A DNA stretch of 64,000 nucleotides from Palleronia sp. LCG004 (GCF_032931615.1 NZ_CP136759.1:806001-870000); one strand, 5' to 3'. Counted from the stretch's first letter, positions 9,137-19,548 are shown. The notes: generated from the letters alone by a model not told the origin. A program made the numbers and translations.

Positions 9137-10012
9137 ATGGCAAAGGCAATCGGCAATCCCGGAAGCGTCGCGATCGGGGCAATCGGCTCCGTGTTCGGCA
9201 TCGTCCCATCGGTCCTGCGCCGGATCGGTGGACGGCGCGAGGCTGTTCCGGATCTCAGACCCCTGACCACGTCGGATCTGCGGCTGGCGCTACGGGCCGG
9301 GCTCGACGATTTCATGACGTTCCGGTCCGACATCATCTTCGCATGTCTGCTCTACCCGGTGATCGGCCTGGTCCTCGCGCGGTTCGCGTTCCAGGCGGAC
9401 CTCATCCCGCTGCTCTTTCCGCTTCTCGCGGGGTTCGCACTGCTGGGCCCCGTCGCGGCGATCGGCCTCTACGAGATGTCGCGGAGGCGGGCGCGGGGGG
9501 AAGAGGCGAAGTGGTCCGATGGCTTCTCGGTCCTGTCCTCGCCGTCGCTCGGCGCAATCGTGATGCTGGGGGCGATCCTGTTTGTGCTTTTCGCGGCCTG
9601 GATCGGCGCGGCGGGGATGATCTATGCCGCGACGCTCGGCCCCGAGGCACCGGCGGGCCTGGGCGATCTGCTTGCGCGCGCGACGGGAACCGGTGCGGGG
9701 TGGACGATGATCGTCGTGGGATTTGCGGTCGGCTTCGTCTTTGCCGCGGTGGTCCTCGCGATCAGCGTGGTCTCCTTTCCGCTGCTCGTCGATCGCGACG
9801 TGGGCGTGATGGCCGCCATCGCGACTTCGGTGAGGCTCGCGGCGGCCAATCCCGGGCCGGTCGCGCTCTGGGGGCTGATCGTGGCCGTTTCCCTTGCCAT
9901 TGCGGCGATCCCGGCGCTACTCGGGCTGGTCGTCGTGATCCCGGTGCTGGGACACGCGACCTGGCATCTCTATCGCAGGGCGGTTCCGCGCGACCCGACG
10001 CGAACCCGCTAG
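9137..10012 (+). CDS. DUF2189 integral membrane protein
   Basis: A 291-residue protein with a polar N-terminus (to about residue 65) and about six transmembrane helices. Features include LRLALRAGLDDFMTFRSDII, FALLGPVAAIGLYEMSRRRA and PLLVDRDVGVMAAIATSVRL, the conserved core of DUF2189 (cytochrome c oxidase subunit I-like membrane proteins of alphaproteobacteria). No enzymatic motif is visible. A GGAGGAGG ribosome-binding site precedes the ATG. It is in the same direction as the permease upstream and argD downstream, but with gaps over 100 bp, so probably its own unit. Confidence 0.82.
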   Translation: MAKAIGNPGSVAIGAIGSVFGIVPSVLRRIGGRREAVPDLRPLTTSDLRLALRAGLDDFMTFRSDIIFACLLYPVIGLVLARFAFQADLIPLLFPLLAGFALLGPVAAIGLYEMSRRRARGEEAKWSDGFSVLSSPSLGAIVMLGAILFVLFAAWIGAAGMIYAATLGPEAPAGLGDLLARATGTGAGWTMIVVGFAVGFVFAAVVLAISVVSFPLLVDRDVGVMAAIATSVRLAAANPGPVALWGLIVAVSLAIAAIPALLGLVVVIPVLGHATWHLYRRAVPRDPTRTR

Positions 10013-10205
10013 ACGCGGGCCGGAACACGGGCTAGAGGAGGGCGCATGTCACGCATCTGCGCCCTCCGCCTGCCGCGTCTCCGACGCTGATCGTCGGTTC
10101 CGGCGTGCTTGCGCGCGCCATCCTTCCCCATCCTCCGAAGATTGACACCCGGGACCCGCTTTGGCACGTATCGTGCTTTGCCGGTGCCGCCAGGAACGAC
10201 GCGAC

Positions 10206-11378
10206 ATGATCCCTTCGATATTGCCGACCTACAACCGCGCCCCCATTGCGTTCACGCACGGAGAGGGGGCTTGGCTTACCGCCGAAGATGGCAGCCGATA
10301 CCTCGATTTCGGCGCGGGCATCGCGGTCAACGCGCTTGGCCATGCCAATCCGGAGCTTGTCGAGGCGCTGACGGCCCAGGCCCGGAAGCTCTGGCACGTG
10401 TCGAACCTCTACGAGATCCCCGAACAGAAGCGGCTCGCGGATCTGCTGGTCGAGCATACCTTCGCCGATACGGCCTTCTTCACCAATTCCGGAACCGAAG
10501 CCTGCGAACTCGCGGTCAAGATGGCACGGAAATACTGGTCCGAAAGCGACGCGCCGCGCCACCGGATCGTGGCGTTCGAGGGCAGCTTCCATGGCCGATC
10601 CTCGGCCGGGATCGCCGCCGCGGGATCCGAGAAGATGACCAAGGGTTTCGGTCCGCTGCTGCCCGGGTTCACGCATCTGCGCTGGGGCGATCACGATGCG
10701 CTCGAGGCCGCGCTCGATGACAGTGTCGCGGCCGTCATCGTCGAACCGGTGCAGGGCGAGGGCGGCATCCGCCCGATGCCGGATGCCTGTCTCAAGGGTC
10801 TGCGCGAGCTCTGCGACCGGCACGGCATCCTGCTTATCTTCGACGAGGTGCAGTGCGGCATGGGCCGGACGGGACGCCTTTTCGCGCATGAATGGGCGGA
10901 TGTCGCGCCCGACATCATGATGATCGCCAAGGGCATCGGCGGTGGTTTTCCCTTGGGTGCGGTGCTTGCATCCGAGAAGGCGGCCGCCCCCATGTCCGCC
11001 GGCAGCCACGGGTCGACTTATGGCGGCAATCCGCTCGCCTGTGCCGTCGGGGCCCGGGTCATGGAGATCATGACCGCGCCCGACTTCCTTCCCGACCTGC
11101 GCCGCCGGGCGGCCAATCTGCGCCAATCGCTCGAGGGTCTGGTCGCGACGCATCCCGATATCTTCGACCATGTGCGGGGAACGGGCCTCATGCTCGGGCT
11201 CAAGTGCAGGGTGCCGGCCGGCGATTTCGTCAAGGCGGGTTACGGCGAGCATCTGCTGACCGTTCCGGCCGCCGACAACGTCGTGCGCCTGCTGCCGCCG
11301 CTGAACATCTCCGAGAGCGACATCGAGGAAGCGCTCAGGCGCCTCGACGCCGCCGCGCGCGCGCTCGAGGCCGCCTGA
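10206..11378 (+). CDS. argD: Acetylornithine aminotransferase (class III PLP enzyme)
   Basis: A 390-residue protein starting [20 protein letters not shown]. It shows the class-III aminotransferase hallmarks: [35 protein letters not shown], the PLP-lysine segment [15 protein letters not shown], and [13 protein letters not shown]. It converts N-acetylglutamate semialdehyde to N-acetylornithine in arginine synthesis (and may also serve lysine synthesis). Immediate proximity to argF supports ArgD over other class-III enzymes. The ATG at 10206 gives the typical ArgD N-terminus; in-frame upstream sequence is non-homologous. Confidence 0.95.
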   Translation: MIPSILPTYNRAPIAFTHGEGAWLTAEDGSRYLDFGAGIAVNALGHANPELVEALTAQARKLWHVSNLYEIPEQKRLADLLVEHTFADTAFFTNSGTEACELAVKMARKYWSESDAPRHRIVAFEGSFHGRSSAGIAAAGSEKMTKGFGPLLPGFTHLRWGDHDALEAALDDSVAAVIVEPVQGEGGIRPMPDACLKGLRELCDRHGILLIFDEVQCGMGRTGRLFAHEWADVAPDIMMIAKGIGGGFPLGAVLASEKAAAPMSAGSHGSTYGGNPLACAVGARVMEIMTAPDFLPDLRRRAANLRQSLEGLVATHPDIFDHVRGTGLMLGLKCRVPAGDFVKAGYGEHLLTVPAADNVVRLLPPLNISESDIEEALRRLDAAARALEAA

Positions 11379-11410
11379 GCGTCATCCGTCCCGAAAAATT
11401 CCCGGGGGTG

Positions 11411-11426
11411 CGGGGGCTTGCCCCCG
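11411..11426 (+). other. GC hairpin between argD and argF
   Basis: CGGGGGC-TT-GCCCCCG forms a perfect seven-base stem with a two-base loop inside the 74-bp argD-argF gap. There is no T-run, so it is more likely a pause or processing hairpin than a full terminator. Confidence 0.4.
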
Positions 11427-11452
11427 TTCTCCGGCCCCAACCGGACCCGAAA

Positions 11453-12358
11453 ATGCCCCATTTTCTCGACATCGACAAAACCGACAAAACCGACCTCAGG
11501 GCCGTGATCGACGCGGCGCGCAGTATGAAGACGCGGCGGGGCGATCGATCGAAGGGCGCGCCCGACGACGAGACGCCGCTCGCAGGCCGGATGGTCGCGC
11601 TCATCTTCGAGAAGCCCTCGACCCGGACCCGTGTGTCCTTCGACGTGGGCGTGCGGCAGATGGGTGGCGAGACGATGGTCCTGTCGGGGGCGGACATGCA
11701 GCTCGGCCATGGCGAGACGATCGCCGACACGGCCCGCGTCATGTCGCGCTACGTGGATCTCATCATGATCCGCACCTTCGAGGAAGCGACGCTTCTGGAG
11801 ATGGCCGAACATGCGACGGTGCCGGTCATCAACGGGCTCACCAACCGGACGCATCCCTGCCAGATCATGGCCGACATCATGACGTTCGAGGAGCATCGTG
11901 GATCGATCGCGGGCCGCAAGGTCGTCTGGTCCGGTGACGGCAACAACGTCTTCGCGAGCTTTGCGCATGCCGCGCGGAAATTCGACTTCGACCTGACGTT
12001 CACTGGGCCCCAGCAGCTCGACCCCGAGCCTGCGCTTCACGACCTGATTACGATCGAACGCGATCCGCGGCGTGCGGTCGAGGGTGCGGATCTTGTCGTG
12101 ACGGATACCTGGGTGTCGATGCATGACCCACAATCCGCCAAGGAGCGGCGCCACAACCAGCTGCGCGGCTATCAGGTCAATGCGGAACTCATGGCCCATG
12201 CGAAGCCCGACGCGCTCTTCATGCATTGCCTGCCGGCCCATCGCGAGGACGAGGTTACGTCGGAGATCATGGACGGTCCGAATTCGGTGATCTTCGACGA
12301 GGCCGAGAATCGTCTGCATGCCCAGAAGGCGATCATGCGGCACTGCCTCGGCGTCTAG
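11453..12358 (+). CDS. argF: Ornithine carbamoyltransferase
   Basis: A 301-residue protein with the carbamoyl-phosphate loop [15 protein letters not shown], the ornithine-binding [27 protein letters not shown] and the catalytic [13 protein letters not shown]. It condenses ornithine with carbamoyl phosphate to give citrulline. It sits 74 bp downstream of argD on the same strand, a usual alphaproteobacterial arrangement (argD-argF). A strong terminator follows the stop codon. Confidence 0.97.
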   Translation: MPHFLDIDKTDKTDLRAVIDAARSMKTRRGDRSKGAPDDETPLAGRMVALIFEKPSTRTRVSFDVGVRQMGGETMVLSGADMQLGHGETIADTARVMSRYVDLIMIRTFEEATLLEMAEHATVPVINGLTNRTHPCQIMADIMTFEEHRGSIAGRKVVWSGDGNNVFASFAHAARKFDFDLTFTGPQQLDPEPALHDLITIERDPRRAVEGADLVVTDTWVSMHDPQSAKERRHNQLRGYQVNAELMAHAKPDALFMHCLPAHREDEVTSEIMDGPNSVIFDEAENRLHAQKAIMRHCLGV

Positions 12359-12375
12359 ATCCAACCGCACCGTAT

Positions 12376-12412
12376 GAAAAAAGGCCCCGGACGTGATGTC
12401 CGGGGCCTTTTT
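12376..12412. terminator. Bidirectional rho-independent terminator
   Basis: The stem GGCCCCGGAC / GTCCGGGGCC with loop GTGAT is flanked by A-run and T-run (AAAAAA...TTTTT). It serves argF on the plus strand and the converging BCCT gene on the minus strand. Confidence 0.92.
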
Positions 12413-12433
12413 CGTGTTCTGATGTTCAGGCCG

Positions 12434-14104
12434 TCATTCGGCCGGAGAAGGCTCTCCGCCCGGCGACGGCGAAACGATTTCCGAATCCACCGTATCGAGT
12501 GCCGCGGAATGCGGGGCGTTCGGCATGTTGTGATCCGCCTCGACATCGTTGCGGAACCGCTGCCTGTGGCGATGGACCATGAGCTCGTCCCATCTGAGCG
12601 CCCGCCAGAGCCCCAGGGCGATGGCCAGGATCACGACGGCGAAGGGGAAGCCCGCGATGACCGCGGCTGCCTGCAGCGCGTCGAGACCGCCCATGATCAG
12701 CAGGACGCAGGCGACGGCACCCTCGCTGATCGCCCAAAAGACACGCTGGATCTTGGGCGGATCGGGATCCCCGCCCGCCGTCAGCATGTCGATCACGAAC
12801 GATCCCGAATCCGACGACGTGACGAACCACATGATGATCAGGATGATCGCGAAGATCGACATGACGGACGAGAAGGGGAAGTAGGAGAGCAGTTCGAACA
12901 TGGTCTGGGCGTAGTTGTCGCGCGTCGCCTCGACGAGCGCGGTCTCGCCGTCGAGCGACAACTTGATCGCAGTACCGCCGAAGGCCGTGAACCAGAAGAA
13001 CATGATGGAGCAGGGGATCAGCATGATGCCCATCAGGAACTCGCGGATCGTGCGGCCGCGGCTGATCCGGGCGATGAAGACGCCGACGAAGGGTGCCCAG
13101 CTTACCCACCAGGCCCAGTAGAAGATCGTCCAGCTGTTCTGCCAGGTGCCGCCGCTCCAGCCTTCGGTCCAGGTGCCCAGATCCGCGAGGGAGGCGACGT
13201 AGTTGCCGTAATTCTCGACGAAGCTGTCGAAGATGAAGAGCGTCGGTCCGACGATCACCATGAAGGTCAGGAACACGAAGCTGAGGCCGATATTGATGTT
13301 CGACAGGCGCTTGATCCCCCCGTCGAGACCGGCCAGCACCGACATCGTCGCGGCGCCGGTGATGAGCGCGATGATGATCACCTGCATGAGGGAGGATTCG
13401 GGCAGACCGAACACCCGCGAGAGGCCGGTATTGACCTGGATCGCCCCGAGACCCAGCGAGGTCACGATGCCGAACATCGTCCCGAACACGGCGACGACGT
13501 CGACGAAGTCACCCCAGCGTCCGTAGATCCGCTCGCCCAGGAGCGGATAGAGGGAGGACCGGATCGTCAGCGGCAAACCCTGACGGTAGTGGAAATACGC
13601 CAGAGCAAGCGCGATGACGGCGTAGATCGCCCATGCGTGGAAGCCCCAATGCATGAAGCTGAGGGACATGGCCTGCCGTGCGGAAGCGAGGGTCTCGGCC
13701 TCGCCCATCGGCGGCGAGAAAAAGTGGAACATCGGCTCCGCCACGCCCCAGTAGATGAGCCCGATGCCGATGCCCGCCGAAAAGAGCATCGCGGTCCAGC
13801 TGATCAGCGGATATTCGGGATCCTCGTCCATCCGTCCCAGACGGATGTCGCCGAAGGGTCCGAGTGCCACGAAGATCACGAAGATGAGGAGAAGGTTTAC
13901 CTCGATCACGAGGAACCATCCGAAATTCGTGGCGAGGAAGTTTTGCAGCCCGGTGAAGACCGAGCTGGCCGTTTCTGTGAATATCGCCCCGAAGAAGATG
14001 AATCCGAGGATGAGGATTGCCGACCCGATGAAGACGGGTCGGTTCACCCTTGGAAAAATCCAGAGCGACGATTGGTCGATCTTTGTATTCTGGTGTTCGT
14101 CCAT
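12434..14104 (-). CDS. BCCT family betaine/choline/carnitine transporter
   Basis: A 556-residue protein with twelve predicted transmembrane helices. Family motifs are SWTAMLFSAGIGIGLIYWGV, LSFMHWGFHAWAIYAVIALA and the signature WTIFYWAWWVSWAPFVGVFI followed by ARISRGRTIREF. BCCT carriers import quaternary ammonium osmolytes by Na+ or H+ symport. The exact substrate is not determined by these motifs. The acidic/polar C-terminal tail of about 60 residues may be regulatory. The ATG at 14104 gives MDEHQNTKIDQ and then the first helix. Monocistronic, ending at the shared terminator. Confidence 0.93.
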   Translation of the reverse strand: MDEHQNTKIDQSSLWIFPRVNRPVFIGSAILILGFIFFGAIFTETASSVFTGLQNFLATNFGWFLVIEVNLLLIFVIFVALGPFGDIRLGRMDEDPEYPLISWTAMLFSAGIGIGLIYWGVAEPMFHFFSPPMGEAETLASARQAMSLSFMHWGFHAWAIYAVIALALAYFHYRQGLPLTIRSSLYPLLGERIYGRWGDFVDVVAVFGTMFGIVTSLGLGAIQVNTGLSRVFGLPESSLMQVIIIALITGAATMSVLAGLDGGIKRLSNINIGLSFVFLTFMVIVGPTLFIFDSFVENYGNYVASLADLGTWTEGWSGGTWQNSWTIFYWAWWVSWAPFVGVFIARISRGRTIREFLMGIMLIPCSIMFFWFTAFGGTAIKLSLDGETALVEATRDNYAQTMFELLSYFPFSSVMSIFAIILIIMWFVTSSDSGSFVIDMLTAGGDPDPPKIQRVFWAISEGAVACVLLIMGGLDALQAAAVIAGFPFAVVILAIALGLWRALRWDELMVHRHRQRFRNDVEADHNMPNAPHSAALDTVDSEIVSPSPGGEPSPAE

Positions 14105-14239
14105 TGAACGCTCCCGTGTGAGGTCCGACGACCAAGACGGAGGTGACCCACCCCGGACGCGCATGGCCACCAAGCTTAACGCATGACAAAATGTTTACAA
14201 CGCCGTGCAGCGAGATTGAGGCAAGTTCGGCCCGTCGCG

Positions 14240-16624
14240 TCAGTCGCCGCGCCGTTTCGCACGCAATGTCGGCGGAGCCTCTCGCGGGTCGTCTGGCCAG
14301 GGGTGGCGAGGGTAGCGGGCGCGCATGTCCTTGACCACGTCGGCATAGCTTCCGACCCAGAACCCTGGCAGATCGGTCGTGACCTGAACAGGTCGTCCCG
14401 CGGGTGAGAGAAGCGATATCTTCAATGGAATTCCAGCCACTTGTGGGTGGGACTTCATTCCGAAGAGTTCCTGGACCCGAACCGAGATCTCGGGCGTCTC
14501 GCCGCCGTAATCGATCGGCAACCTGCGCCCCAGCGGCGAGATCACGTGCGGCGGGGCCTCCCGTTCCAGACGCTGCTGCGCGTCGTAATCGAGCCGCGCA
14601 CGCAGCGCGGGAAGCGTGTCGAATTTCTTCCAGTCCGCCGTGGTTCTGAGGCCACCGATGAACGGCAGGAGCCAATCCTCGGCCGTATCGAGCAGTGCCT
14701 GGTCGTTCGTGTCGAACGCCCCGGTCAGCGCGACGCGGGCGAGAAGCCGGCGCGTCGCACCGCTGTGGAAGAACCCGACCTGGCGGATCCCCTCGAGCAT
14801 GGCCTGTGCCACTGCGTCGTCCGGCGCATCGGGCCAGAGCCGGTCGTCGAGCGCGATCTGCCCGAGCCGTTCCTGCTGGCGTGCGACGACGCGGCCTTCG
14901 CGGCGGGACCATTCGCAAACGTTCCGCCAGCCGATCCGGTGACCCAGAACGGCCCGCAGATCGGCCTCCGGGATGGCGATTGCCTGGCGGATGCGGGCTT
15001 CGCGGGGATGGCCGTCCGTATCCGTCACGACGAGAAGGCGTTCGGTCGCCAGTGGATCCTCGGCACCCATCGTCGCGCCCTTGCCGCCCGAAAGGAGCCA
15101 GCGCGGGGCGTTTCCCTTTCGGCGCAGCGCGATACGGTCGGGATAGGCGAGGGCCGCTTGCTGCGCGGCGCTCAGATCCGCGTCGGGGCCCGCCGCGCGG
15201 GCAAGGCGCTTCGCCTCGTCGCGGATCCGGGCGACCGCCCCCTTGCCGAGGCCGAAGCCGTTCGGATTGTCGAGCGCGCGAAGCCGCAAGGTCAGATCCG
15301 CACCGCGATCGCGCAGGATGTCGCGATCCGACAGGATGGCGGCGAGCGGTGCGGCTTTCCGACCGGACAGCTGCAACATATGGGCGAGCCGCGGGTGGAG
15401 CGGAAGTGCGGCAAGCGCGCGGCCGTGATCGGTGACGAGGCCTTCCTCCAGCGCACCCAGATCTCCGAGCAGCGTGCGTGCTTCGGCCATCGCGCCGTCG
15501 GGCGGCTGCGTCAGGAAGGGCAGGTCGGCGGAATCGCGTGCGCCCCAGAGCGCGAGATCCAGCGCGAGGGAGGAAAGGTCGGCCGTCTCGATCTCGGCCG
15601 GGGGGAAGGCCGGCAGCGCGCCGTCCTCGCCGCGCGTCCAGAGCTTGTAGGCGATGCCGGGGGCCACGCGGCCGGCGCGGCCGCCGCGCTGCGCGGCCTC
15701 CGCATGGCTGACGCGCTCGGTCACGAGCCGCGACATGCCCGATCCGGGATCGAAGCGCGCGCGCCGCGCAAGGCCCGCATCGACCACGACGCGGACATCC
15801 TCGATGGTGAGCGACGTCTCGGCGATCGAGGTCGCGAGGACCAGCTTGCGGCCCTTGGAAGGCGCGATCGCGGCGCGCTGATCGGCGAAGGACAGGGCAC
15901 CGTAGAGGGGCCGGATCTCGATCCCTGGCAGGTCCAGCGCGGCCATGATGCGCCGGATCTCGCCCTCTCCGGGAAGGAAGCAGAGGATGCCGCCCTCGGT
16001 CTCGGCCGCGGCGCGAGTGATGAGGCGGGCCATCTCGGTCTCGAGCCGGGATTGCTTCGCGCGCGGAACATCGAGCCAGCGCGTCTCGACCGGATGGGCG
16101 CGGCCCGCGCTCGTCACGATGGGGGCATCCAGCAGCTCTGCCACCGGCCCGGCATCGAGGGTCGCGGACATCACGAGGACGGCGAGATCCTCGCGCAGGG
16201 CCTGGCGCACCTCCCATGTCAGGGCGAGACCCAGATCGGCGTTGAGCGAGCGTTCGTGGAACTCGTCGAAGATGACGCAACCGATCCCCTCGAGGCCCGG
16301 ATCGTTCTGCAGGCGGCGGGTCAGAATCCCTTCGGTCACGACCTCGATCCGGGTCTTGCCCGTGACCCTGGCCTCGCCTCGAATGCGGTAGCCCACGGTT
16401 TCGCCGACGCTCTCTCCCAGCGTTTCGGCCATGCGCTCGGCCGCGGCCCGCGCGGCGAGGCGGCGCGGCTCGAGCATCACGATCCGACCTTCGATGCGAT
16501 CGAGCAACGCGAGCGGCACGCGCGTCGTCTTGCCCGCGCCGGGCGGAGCCTGCAGCACCGCGCGGCCATGCGTGGCAAGGGCCGAGAGGAGTTCCGGCAG
16601 GACGTCGTCGATCGGAAGGCGCAT
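14240..16624 (-). CDS. hrpB: ATP-dependent helicase HrpB
   Basis: A 794-residue DEAH/DEFH-type helicase. It shows Walker A APPGAGKTTRVPL near residue 26, motif II FDEFHERSLNAD, motif III VMSATLDA, and motif VI QRGGRAGRVAPG, followed by the HrpB-specific C-terminal region (GERLL...PISYDYAQQ-like: LDYDAQQRLEREAPPHVISP, LPIDYGGETPEISVRVQELF). HrpB helicases are widespread, but their physiological role is poorly defined. Divergent from meaB. Confidence 0.95.
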   Translation of the reverse strand: MRLPIDDVLPELLSALATHGRAVLQAPPGAGKTTRVPLALLDRIEGRIVMLEPRRLAARAAAERMAETLGESVGETVGYRIRGEARVTGKTRIEVVTEGILTRRLQNDPGLEGIGCVIFDEFHERSLNADLGLALTWEVRQALREDLAVLVMSATLDAGPVAELLDAPIVTSAGRAHPVETRWLDVPRAKQSRLETEMARLITRAAAETEGGILCFLPGEGEIRRIMAALDLPGIEIRPLYGALSFADQRAAIAPSKGRKLVLATSIAETSLTIEDVRVVVDAGLARRARFDPGSGMSRLVTERVSHAEAAQRGGRAGRVAPGIAYKLWTRGEDGALPAFPPAEIETADLSSLALDLALWGARDSADLPFLTQPPDGAMAEARTLLGDLGALEEGLVTDHGRALAALPLHPRLAHMLQLSGRKAAPLAAILSDRDILRDRGADLTLRLRALDNPNGFGLGKGAVARIRDEAKRLARAAGPDADLSAAQQAALAYPDRIALRRKGNAPRWLLSGGKGATMGAEDPLATERLLVVTDTDGHPREARIRQAIAIPEADLRAVLGHRIGWRNVCEWSRREGRVVARQQERLGQIALDDRLWPDAPDDAVAQAMLEGIRQVGFFHSGATRRLLARVALTGAFDTNDQALLDTAEDWLLPFIGGLRTTADWKKFDTLPALRARLDYDAQQRLEREAPPHVISPLGRRLPIDYGGETPEISVRVQELFGMKSHPQVAGIPLKISLLSPAGRPVQVTTDLPGFWVGSYADVVKDMRARYPRHPWPDDPREAPPTLRAKRRGD

Positions 16625-16687
16625 GGCTTCCGTCTAAGCCCATGGGGGGCACTGGACAATGCCCGCGCGGTCGGGCCAGATCGCCGC

Positions 16688-17671
16688 ATGGATCTCGACG
16701 CGATGATCGACGGTGTACGCGGCGGCAAGCGCCGGGCGCTCGCGCGAGCGATCACGCTCGTCGAAAGCGCCCGGTCCGAGGATCGCAAGGCGGCGGCCGC
16801 CCTTCTCGACGGTGTGGCCGATCCCCGGCGACAGGCGCTCAGGATCGGGTTGTCGGGCACGCCGGGCGTCGGGAAGTCGACCTTCATCGAGGCGTCGGGG
16901 CTGATGCTGATCGGGCAGGGCAGGAGCGTGGCGGTCCTCGCCGTCGATCCGAGCTCGACGCGGTCGGGCGGATCGATCCTGGGCGACAAGACCCGCATGC
17001 CGCAGCTCAGCCGCGATCCGCGGGCCTTCATCCGTCCCTCGCCGAGCCAGACCGAGCTCGGCGGCGTGGCGCGGCGCACGCGCGAGGCGATCGCGCTCTG
17101 CGAGGCCGCGGGGTTCGACGTGGTCATCGTCGAGACGGTGGGGGTGGGGCAGTCCGAAACGATCGTCGCGCAGATGACAGACATCTTCACGCTGCTTCTG
17201 GCCCCCGGCGGCGGCGACGAGCTTCAGGGCGTCAAGCGCGGCATCATGGAGATCGCCGACCTGATTCTCATCAACAAGGCCGATGGCGACATGAAGGCGC
17301 AGGCCGAGAGGACACGGGCCGATTACGCGGGTGCGCTGCATCTGCTGCGTCGCCGCGACGGAGATCCGGAGGGTTTCCCGAAGGCGCTGAGCGTCTCGTC
17401 GACCGAGGATGCAGGTCTGTCGCAGGCCTGGGAAGAAATGGCCTCTCTCGCCGACTATCGACGAGGGACGGGGCACTGGGACCGGACACGCGCCGCGCAG
17501 AGCCGCCACTGGTTCGAGGAGGCGGTGCGCCACGGGATCGTCCGGCATCTGACGGCGGATGCCGCGACCCGCGCGCGGATGGAGGATCTCGGCCGGGCGG
17601 TCGCGGCCGGAGAGACCGCACCGTCCGCCGCCGCCGACCGGATGATCGAACACCTGTTCGGGCGTGACTGA
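16688..17671 (+). CDS. meaB: MeaB/ArgK GTPase chaperone of methylmalonyl-CoA mutase
   Basis: A 327-residue G3E-type GTPase. Walker A is LSGTPGVGKSTFIEA near residue 55, followed by VAVLAVDPSSTRSGGSILGD, VIVETVGVGQSETIVAQMTD and LILINKADGD. MeaB protects and loads adenosylcobalamin-dependent mutases, as in methylmalonyl-CoA or ethylmalonyl-CoA metabolism, which fits a Rhodobacteraceae host. The mutase is not in this window. The start MDLDAMIDGV at 16688 is chosen because upstream in-frame sequence overlaps hrpB antisense only. Confidence 0.95.
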   Translation: MDLDAMIDGVRGGKRRALARAITLVESARSEDRKAAAALLDGVADPRRQALRIGLSGTPGVGKSTFIEASGLMLIGQGRSVAVLAVDPSSTRSGGSILGDKTRMPQLSRDPRAFIRPSPSQTELGGVARRTREAIALCEAAGFDVVIVETVGVGQSETIVAQMTDIFTLLLAPGGGDELQGVKRGIMEIADLILINKADGDMKAQAERTRADYAGALHLLRRRDGDPEGFPKALSVSSTEDAGLSQAWEEMASLADYRRGTGHWDRTRAAQSRHWFEEAVRHGIVRHLTADAATRARMEDLGRAVAAGETAPSAAADRMIEHLFGRD

Positions 17672-17794
17672 CGCCGCCGGGACCCCCTTGACGCCCCCCC
17701 GTCGATTGCCTATTGGCCTGCAACTCGAACCCATTCCCGTCCGCCGGCCGATTCCGCGGCCTACCCCGGACACGACCAGACGAGGATCAGACCC

Positions 17795-18082
17795 ATGTCT
17801 CGCGTTTGCGAATTGACCGGCAAAGGCCCGATGAGCGGCAACAATGTCAGCCACGCTCAGAACAAGACGCGCCGCCGTTTCCTGCCCAACCTCAACGACG
17901 TGTCGCTGATGTCGGAAACGCTTGGCCGGACGTTCAAGCTCCGCATCTCGGCTGCGGCGCTGCGCACCGTCGACCATCGTGGCGGGCTTGACGCGTTCAT
18001 GGACAAGGCGAAGGCCGAAGAGCTGTCGCCCGGCGCGCAGAAAATCAAGAGAGAGATCGAGAAGGCCCGGGCGAACGCCTGA
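17795..18082 (+). CDS. rpmB: 50S ribosomal protein L28
   Basis: A 95-residue protein starting [20 protein letters not shown], then [16 protein letters not shown] and [19 protein letters not shown]: an unambiguous L28 sequence of the longer alphaproteobacterial type. It stands alone between meaB and a terminator, so probably has its own promoter in the 120-bp upstream gap. Confidence 0.98.
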   Translation: MSRVCELTGKGPMSGNNVSHAQNKTRRRFLPNLNDVSLMSETLGRTFKLRISAAALRTVDHRGGLDAFMDKAKAEELSPGAQKIKREIEKARANA

Positions 18083-18107
18083 GTCACAACTCCTTTTTAT
18101 ATTCGGC

Positions 18108-18133
18108 AAGGCCCTGCTTCGGCGGGGCCTTTT
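18108..18133 (+). terminator. Rho-independent terminator of rpmB
   Basis: The stem AAGGCCC/GGGCCTT with loop TGCTTCGGCG is followed by TTTT, starting 26 bases after the rpmB stop. Confidence 0.88.
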
Positions 18134-18202
18134 CGTGTTTGTCGGTGGCACCGGGTCCGGTGGAACGTCTTGGCGACCTGCTGAGCTGGGTTCGCGGCCG
18201 AT

Positions 18203-18224
18203 GCGGGCGGCCAGGGCCGCCCGC
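18203..18224 (-). terminator. Perfect GC palindrome after the porin gene
   Basis: GCGGGCGGCC-AG-GGCCGCCCGC lies just past the porin stop codon. The stem is very stable but there is no T-run on the minus strand. It is probably the 3' end hairpin of the porin mRNA. Confidence 0.5.
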
Positions 18225-18232
18225 GACCGATA

Positions 18233-19366
18233 TCAGAATTCGAATGTCAGCGACGTCTGGATCCGGTCGACGTCGTAGCTGCCGCCGTCGAAGCTGTCGC
18301 GCGTGCCGTGAAAATACTCGGCACCGATCGAGGTGTTCTCAAGGATCGAGTATTCCGCGTTGAGATGCAGCGTGCTCAGCCGCTTGGTCGCGTCGGCCGT
18401 GCCGGTCTCGTTCTCGCGGTAGCCATAGATCGCCCGCAGCGTCAGATCCTCGCCCACCGTCTGCGAAATGCCGATATAGGCCGACTGGACTTCGATCGCA
18501 TCGCCGTTCGCATCGAGATCGTCGCCGAGGAAGACGAGATAGCTCGCGATGCCCTCGCCATAGGTATAGGCCGCGTTGAGCTGGGCGCCTTCCCAGAGAT
18601 CGGCGGTGGTCGAGAGGTTCACGCCGTAGACGTCTTCCGTCCCGCCGGTGGCGTTGTTGACGTTGCCGAAGATCGCCGAAGCGCGGAGCAGAAGCGGATC
18701 GGTGTCGTAGCCGAACGCGCCGATCAGGACCGGGTCGTCGCTGTCGCCGTTGCTTTCCTCGACCGCGACCTCACCCACGAAATTGCCCGTGATGTCGAAT
18801 TCGTAGCTGATCTGTTCCTGGCGGGCGAAGGGAATGCCGGCCACGCCCTGGAAGTCGAGCGTCACGGGATAGGAGGACAGCGGCATGAACGACGTCCAGT
18901 ACTGACCGACCCGGAGGCCGTTCAGCGTCAGGTTGGCATGACGCAGACGGAAGTCGGCATCGCCCGTCGAGAAGGCGTTGTCGCCGCCATAGAGGTCGAC
19001 TTCGACCTGACTGCCGAGTTCGCCGAAGGCGGTATCGGTCGTGGTGCGGAAGCCGAGGCGCGTCTGGTTCACGGTCGCGTTGAAGAAGTCGCCGTCATCG
19101 TCGCTGTTCATGCCGACGAGACCGAAGGTCGTGTTGCCGAGCTCGTAGCCGAAATCGTAGATGAAGTCGGTCTTGAAATAGCCGTAGAGTTCGACGGTCG
19201 TGCCGGACTCGTCGTTGAAGCTGAGCGGTTCGGACGACTGTTCGAGCGTCGCGATCCGCTGTTCGAGGGCTGCGATGCGATCGGCGTCGGATTGGGCGCT
19301 GGCCTGTCCTGCGGTCAGAGCGGCGAGCGAGACGGCACCGAGAGCCGCCGGAAATGTCCTGTTCAT
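18233..19366 (-). CDS. DcaP-like outer-membrane porin
   Basis: A 377-residue protein with a signal peptide (MNRTFPAALGAVSLAALTAG, cleavage near QASA) and a short coiled coil (DRIAALEQRIATLEQSS). A beta-barrel pattern follows: VELYGYFKTDFIYDFGYELG, RLGFRTTTDTAFGELGSQVE, RIQTSLTFEF with terminal Phe. The coiled-coil-plus-barrel layout and the GYFKTD start match the DcaP trimeric porin family, associated with uptake of dicarboxylates and other anions. Substrate here is unknown. Monocistronic, with a terminal hairpin. Confidence 0.85.
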   Translation of the reverse strand: MNRTFPAALGAVSLAALTAGQASAQSDADRIAALEQRIATLEQSSEPLSFNDESGTTVELYGYFKTDFIYDFGYELGNTTFGLVGMNSDDDGDFFNATVNQTRLGFRTTTDTAFGELGSQVEVDLYGGDNAFSTGDADFRLRHANLTLNGLRVGQYWTSFMPLSSYPVTLDFQGVAGIPFARQEQISYEFDITGNFVGEVAVEESNGDSDDPVLIGAFGYDTDPLLLRASAIFGNVNNATGGTEDVYGVNLSTTADLWEGAQLNAAYTYGEGIASYLVFLGDDLDANGDAIEVQSAYIGISQTVGEDLTLRAIYGYRENETGTADATKRLSTLHLNAEYSILENTSIGAEYFHGTRDSFDGGSYDVDRIQTSLTFEF

Positions 19367-19548
19367 GATGTGCTTTCGTCTTGGTGTGGCGCGGGCCCAC
19401 GTGCGACCCACGATCAGGAAGGCCCCCTGGTCGGGAGGAATGAGGAATGATGCCGACGGGGGTGGAGCGAGGTTTGCCTGTGGGTGGCCGCGCCCGCAAC
19501 GGAATGTCGCGGCTTTCCGACCCCGCTGGGCCGATCTGTGACAAATCA

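Noticed and set aside
14441..16650. Long plus-strand open frame opposite hrpB and fused to meaB
   Set aside because: The first 750 codons are antisense to hrpB. Only the meaB part from 16688 is a gene.
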